A stretch of DNA of 64,000 bases from Lachnospiraceae bacterium (GTDB taxonomy: Bacteria; Bacillota; Clostridia; Lachnospirales; Lachnospiraceae), in contig JAUNGG010000005.1 in NCBI GenBank assembly GCA_030524635.1, forward strand, positions 49,143-113,142, written 5' to 3'. Position numbers and translations under genes: made by a program. This document shows positions 63,463 through 64,000 of this stretch, in pieces. Position 1 is the stretch's first letter, and every line of letters starts with the position of its first letter. The notes beneath the pieces were generated by a model, which searched no databases, was not told the DNA's origin, and was given only the letters and a program-made list of their open reading frames with translations.

Positions 63463-63711
63463 ACGTCCAGCGCACAACTGAATACGGTTTGAGAAGCGTT
63501 GTAATCTTTTGATGATTGCAGCGTTTTTCTTTTGTAGAAGTTTGGCAAAATCGTTTTTTGGGTGTTGTAGGGAATGAGGAAAAACATTTGTAGCAAGCAT
63601 AGGAAAAGAGTACCCTTTTCCGTATTTTCGCCCTCCTGCGCTGCGGCGCGTCGGTTGAAAATTGCTTGTTGGGAAGTGTCCCAAACCCTCGGAATGGAAA
63701 GGAGCGATTGC
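63463..63711 (+). other. Candidate transfer-origin region upstream of mobC
   Basis: This 249-bp non-coding gap contains an inverted repeat GGAAAAG-N6-CTTTTCC (63602-63621), a GC-rich stretch with short internal repeats (63636-63652) and GGGA-N4-TCCC (63671-63682). oriT sites usually lie directly upstream of mobC in related elements, so this is the most likely place, but no nick site was recognised. Confidence 0.4.
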
Positions 63712-64000
63712 ATGAATAGACGCAAGAGAAAAATACAAATCAAATTCTATGTAACAGAGGAAGAAAGAACATTGATTGAGCAGAAAATGAAGCTCGTCCC
63801 TACCCGGAACATGGCGGCATATCTGCGGAAGATTGCCATTGACGGGTACATTATCCAAGTAGACCATAGCGACATAAAAGCCATGACAGCAGAGATACAG
63901 AAAATCGGTGTCAACGTCAATCAGATTGCAAAGCGCGTGAACAGTACGGGCAGCGTCTACCAAGAGGACATAGAGGAAATAAAGGGGGTGCTTGCGGAGA
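63712..64000 (+). CDS. mobC: MobC-type mobilisation protein (partial, runs off window)
   Basis: The first 96 codons of a MobC/relaxosome accessory protein. An N-terminal basic ribbon-helix-helix-like part (RRKRKIQIKFYVTEEERTLI) is followed by the MobC signature NMAAYLRKIAIDGYIIQVD and IQKIGVNVNQIAKRVNSTGS. It should bind oriT and help the relaxase. AAAGGAG lies 8 nt before the ATG. The frame is open at base 64000, so the C-terminus and the expected relaxase gene lie outside. Confidence 0.88.
   Translation, partial: MNRRKRKIQIKFYVTEEERTLIEQKMKLVPTRNMAAYLRKIAIDGYIIQVDHSDIKAMTAEIQKIGVNVNQIAKRVNSTGSVYQEDIEEIKGVLAE

Larger units (their letters stand above)
56390..64000. mobile_element. Tn916/Tn1549-type integrative conjugative or mobilisable element (one end)
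   Basis: From about 56.4 kb to the window edge the genes are int, xis, orf8-like and orf7-like regulators, a cargo cassette (MATE, ICMT-like, TetR, methyltransferase), an XRE regulator and mobC. Int and Xis are strongly Tn916-like. The left boundary is not resolved: it lies somewhere between the ylxM promoter (56029) and the repeats at 56456-56586. Only one end is present, so element size and conjugation genes cannot be judged. MobC and the layout are closer to Tn1549-type elements than to Tn916 itself. Confidence 0.85.

Noticed and set aside
63217..63963. Minus-strand 248-codon frame opposite XRE and mobC
   Set aside because: It is antisense to two recognisable plus-strand genes, and its product looks like a shadow translation.

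Overview
The window looks like a chromosome segment of a spore-forming Lachnospiraceae (class Clostridia) with roughly even GC content. This rests on spoIVA, yqfC/yqfD and a SpoVB-like flippase, on Firmicutes gene orders (ylxM-ffh-rpsP-KH-rimM-trmD and rplS-lepB-rbgA-rnhB-yraN), and on a Tn916/Tn1549-type element at the right edge. The assignment is inferred from gene content; no 16S gene or other taxonomic marker was available. Almost all core genes lie on the minus strand.

1-18.2 kb (minus): a close-packed run read from yqfC leftwards: yqfC-yqfD-phoH-ybeY-DUF3048 lipoprotein-SpoVB-like flippase-small membrane protein-two flavoproteins-proB-DUF896-5-FCL-proA-miaB-mutS-mutL (cut by the window edge). 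Many neighbours overlap by 4 to 26 bp. 18.3-21.6 kb: rpsU with its own promoter and terminator, then a 41-residue membrane miniprotein upstream of alaS.

21.7-28.2 kb: accessory island. It holds an AAA-ATPase/PD-(D/E)XK protein on the plus strand, an AT-rich AgrA/AgrC-like LytTR/GHKL two-component pair with a 31-codon peptide gene behind it, a membrane-anchored protein of unknown function, and an LprI-domain protein. 28.2-32.7 kb: rnhA, a beta-CASP metallo-hydrolase, spoIVA and an HD-domain protein. 32.8-37.7 kb: a complete branched-chain amino acid ABC importer (livK-H-M-G-F) with a consensus promoter, an intercistronic hairpin after livK, and a terminal terminator. 37.8-43.8 kb: DUF512 radical-SAM gene-der-plsY-gpsA, with divergent prs on the plus strand.

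44-56 kb: translation and ribosome-assembly genes (pgeF, yraN, rnhB, rbgA, lepB, rplS, trmD, rimM, KH protein, rpsP, ffh, ylxM). A heterodimeric ABC exporter resembling BmrCD sits between trmD and rplS. It is preceded by a 440-nt leader with its own promoter, a 39-codon leader peptide, an overlapping 17-codon ORF, two intrinsic terminators, and two upstream segments complementary to arms of those terminators. This looks like a ribosome-controlled tandem attenuator and is the most interesting item in the window.

56.4-64 kb: one end of a Tn916/Tn1549-type integrative element (int, xis, orf8-like and orf7-like genes, an XRE regulator, mobC running off the edge). It carries a cargo cassette of a MATE exporter, an isoprenylcysteine-methyltransferase-like membrane protein, a TetR regulator and a class I methyltransferase. 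All four cargo genes have a related palindrome (TGAATGA-N3-TCATTCA) just upstream, suggesting a self-contained TetR regulon. Between the element and ylxM lies a broken DUF2442 gene. No tRNA, rRNA or CRISPR array was recognised.
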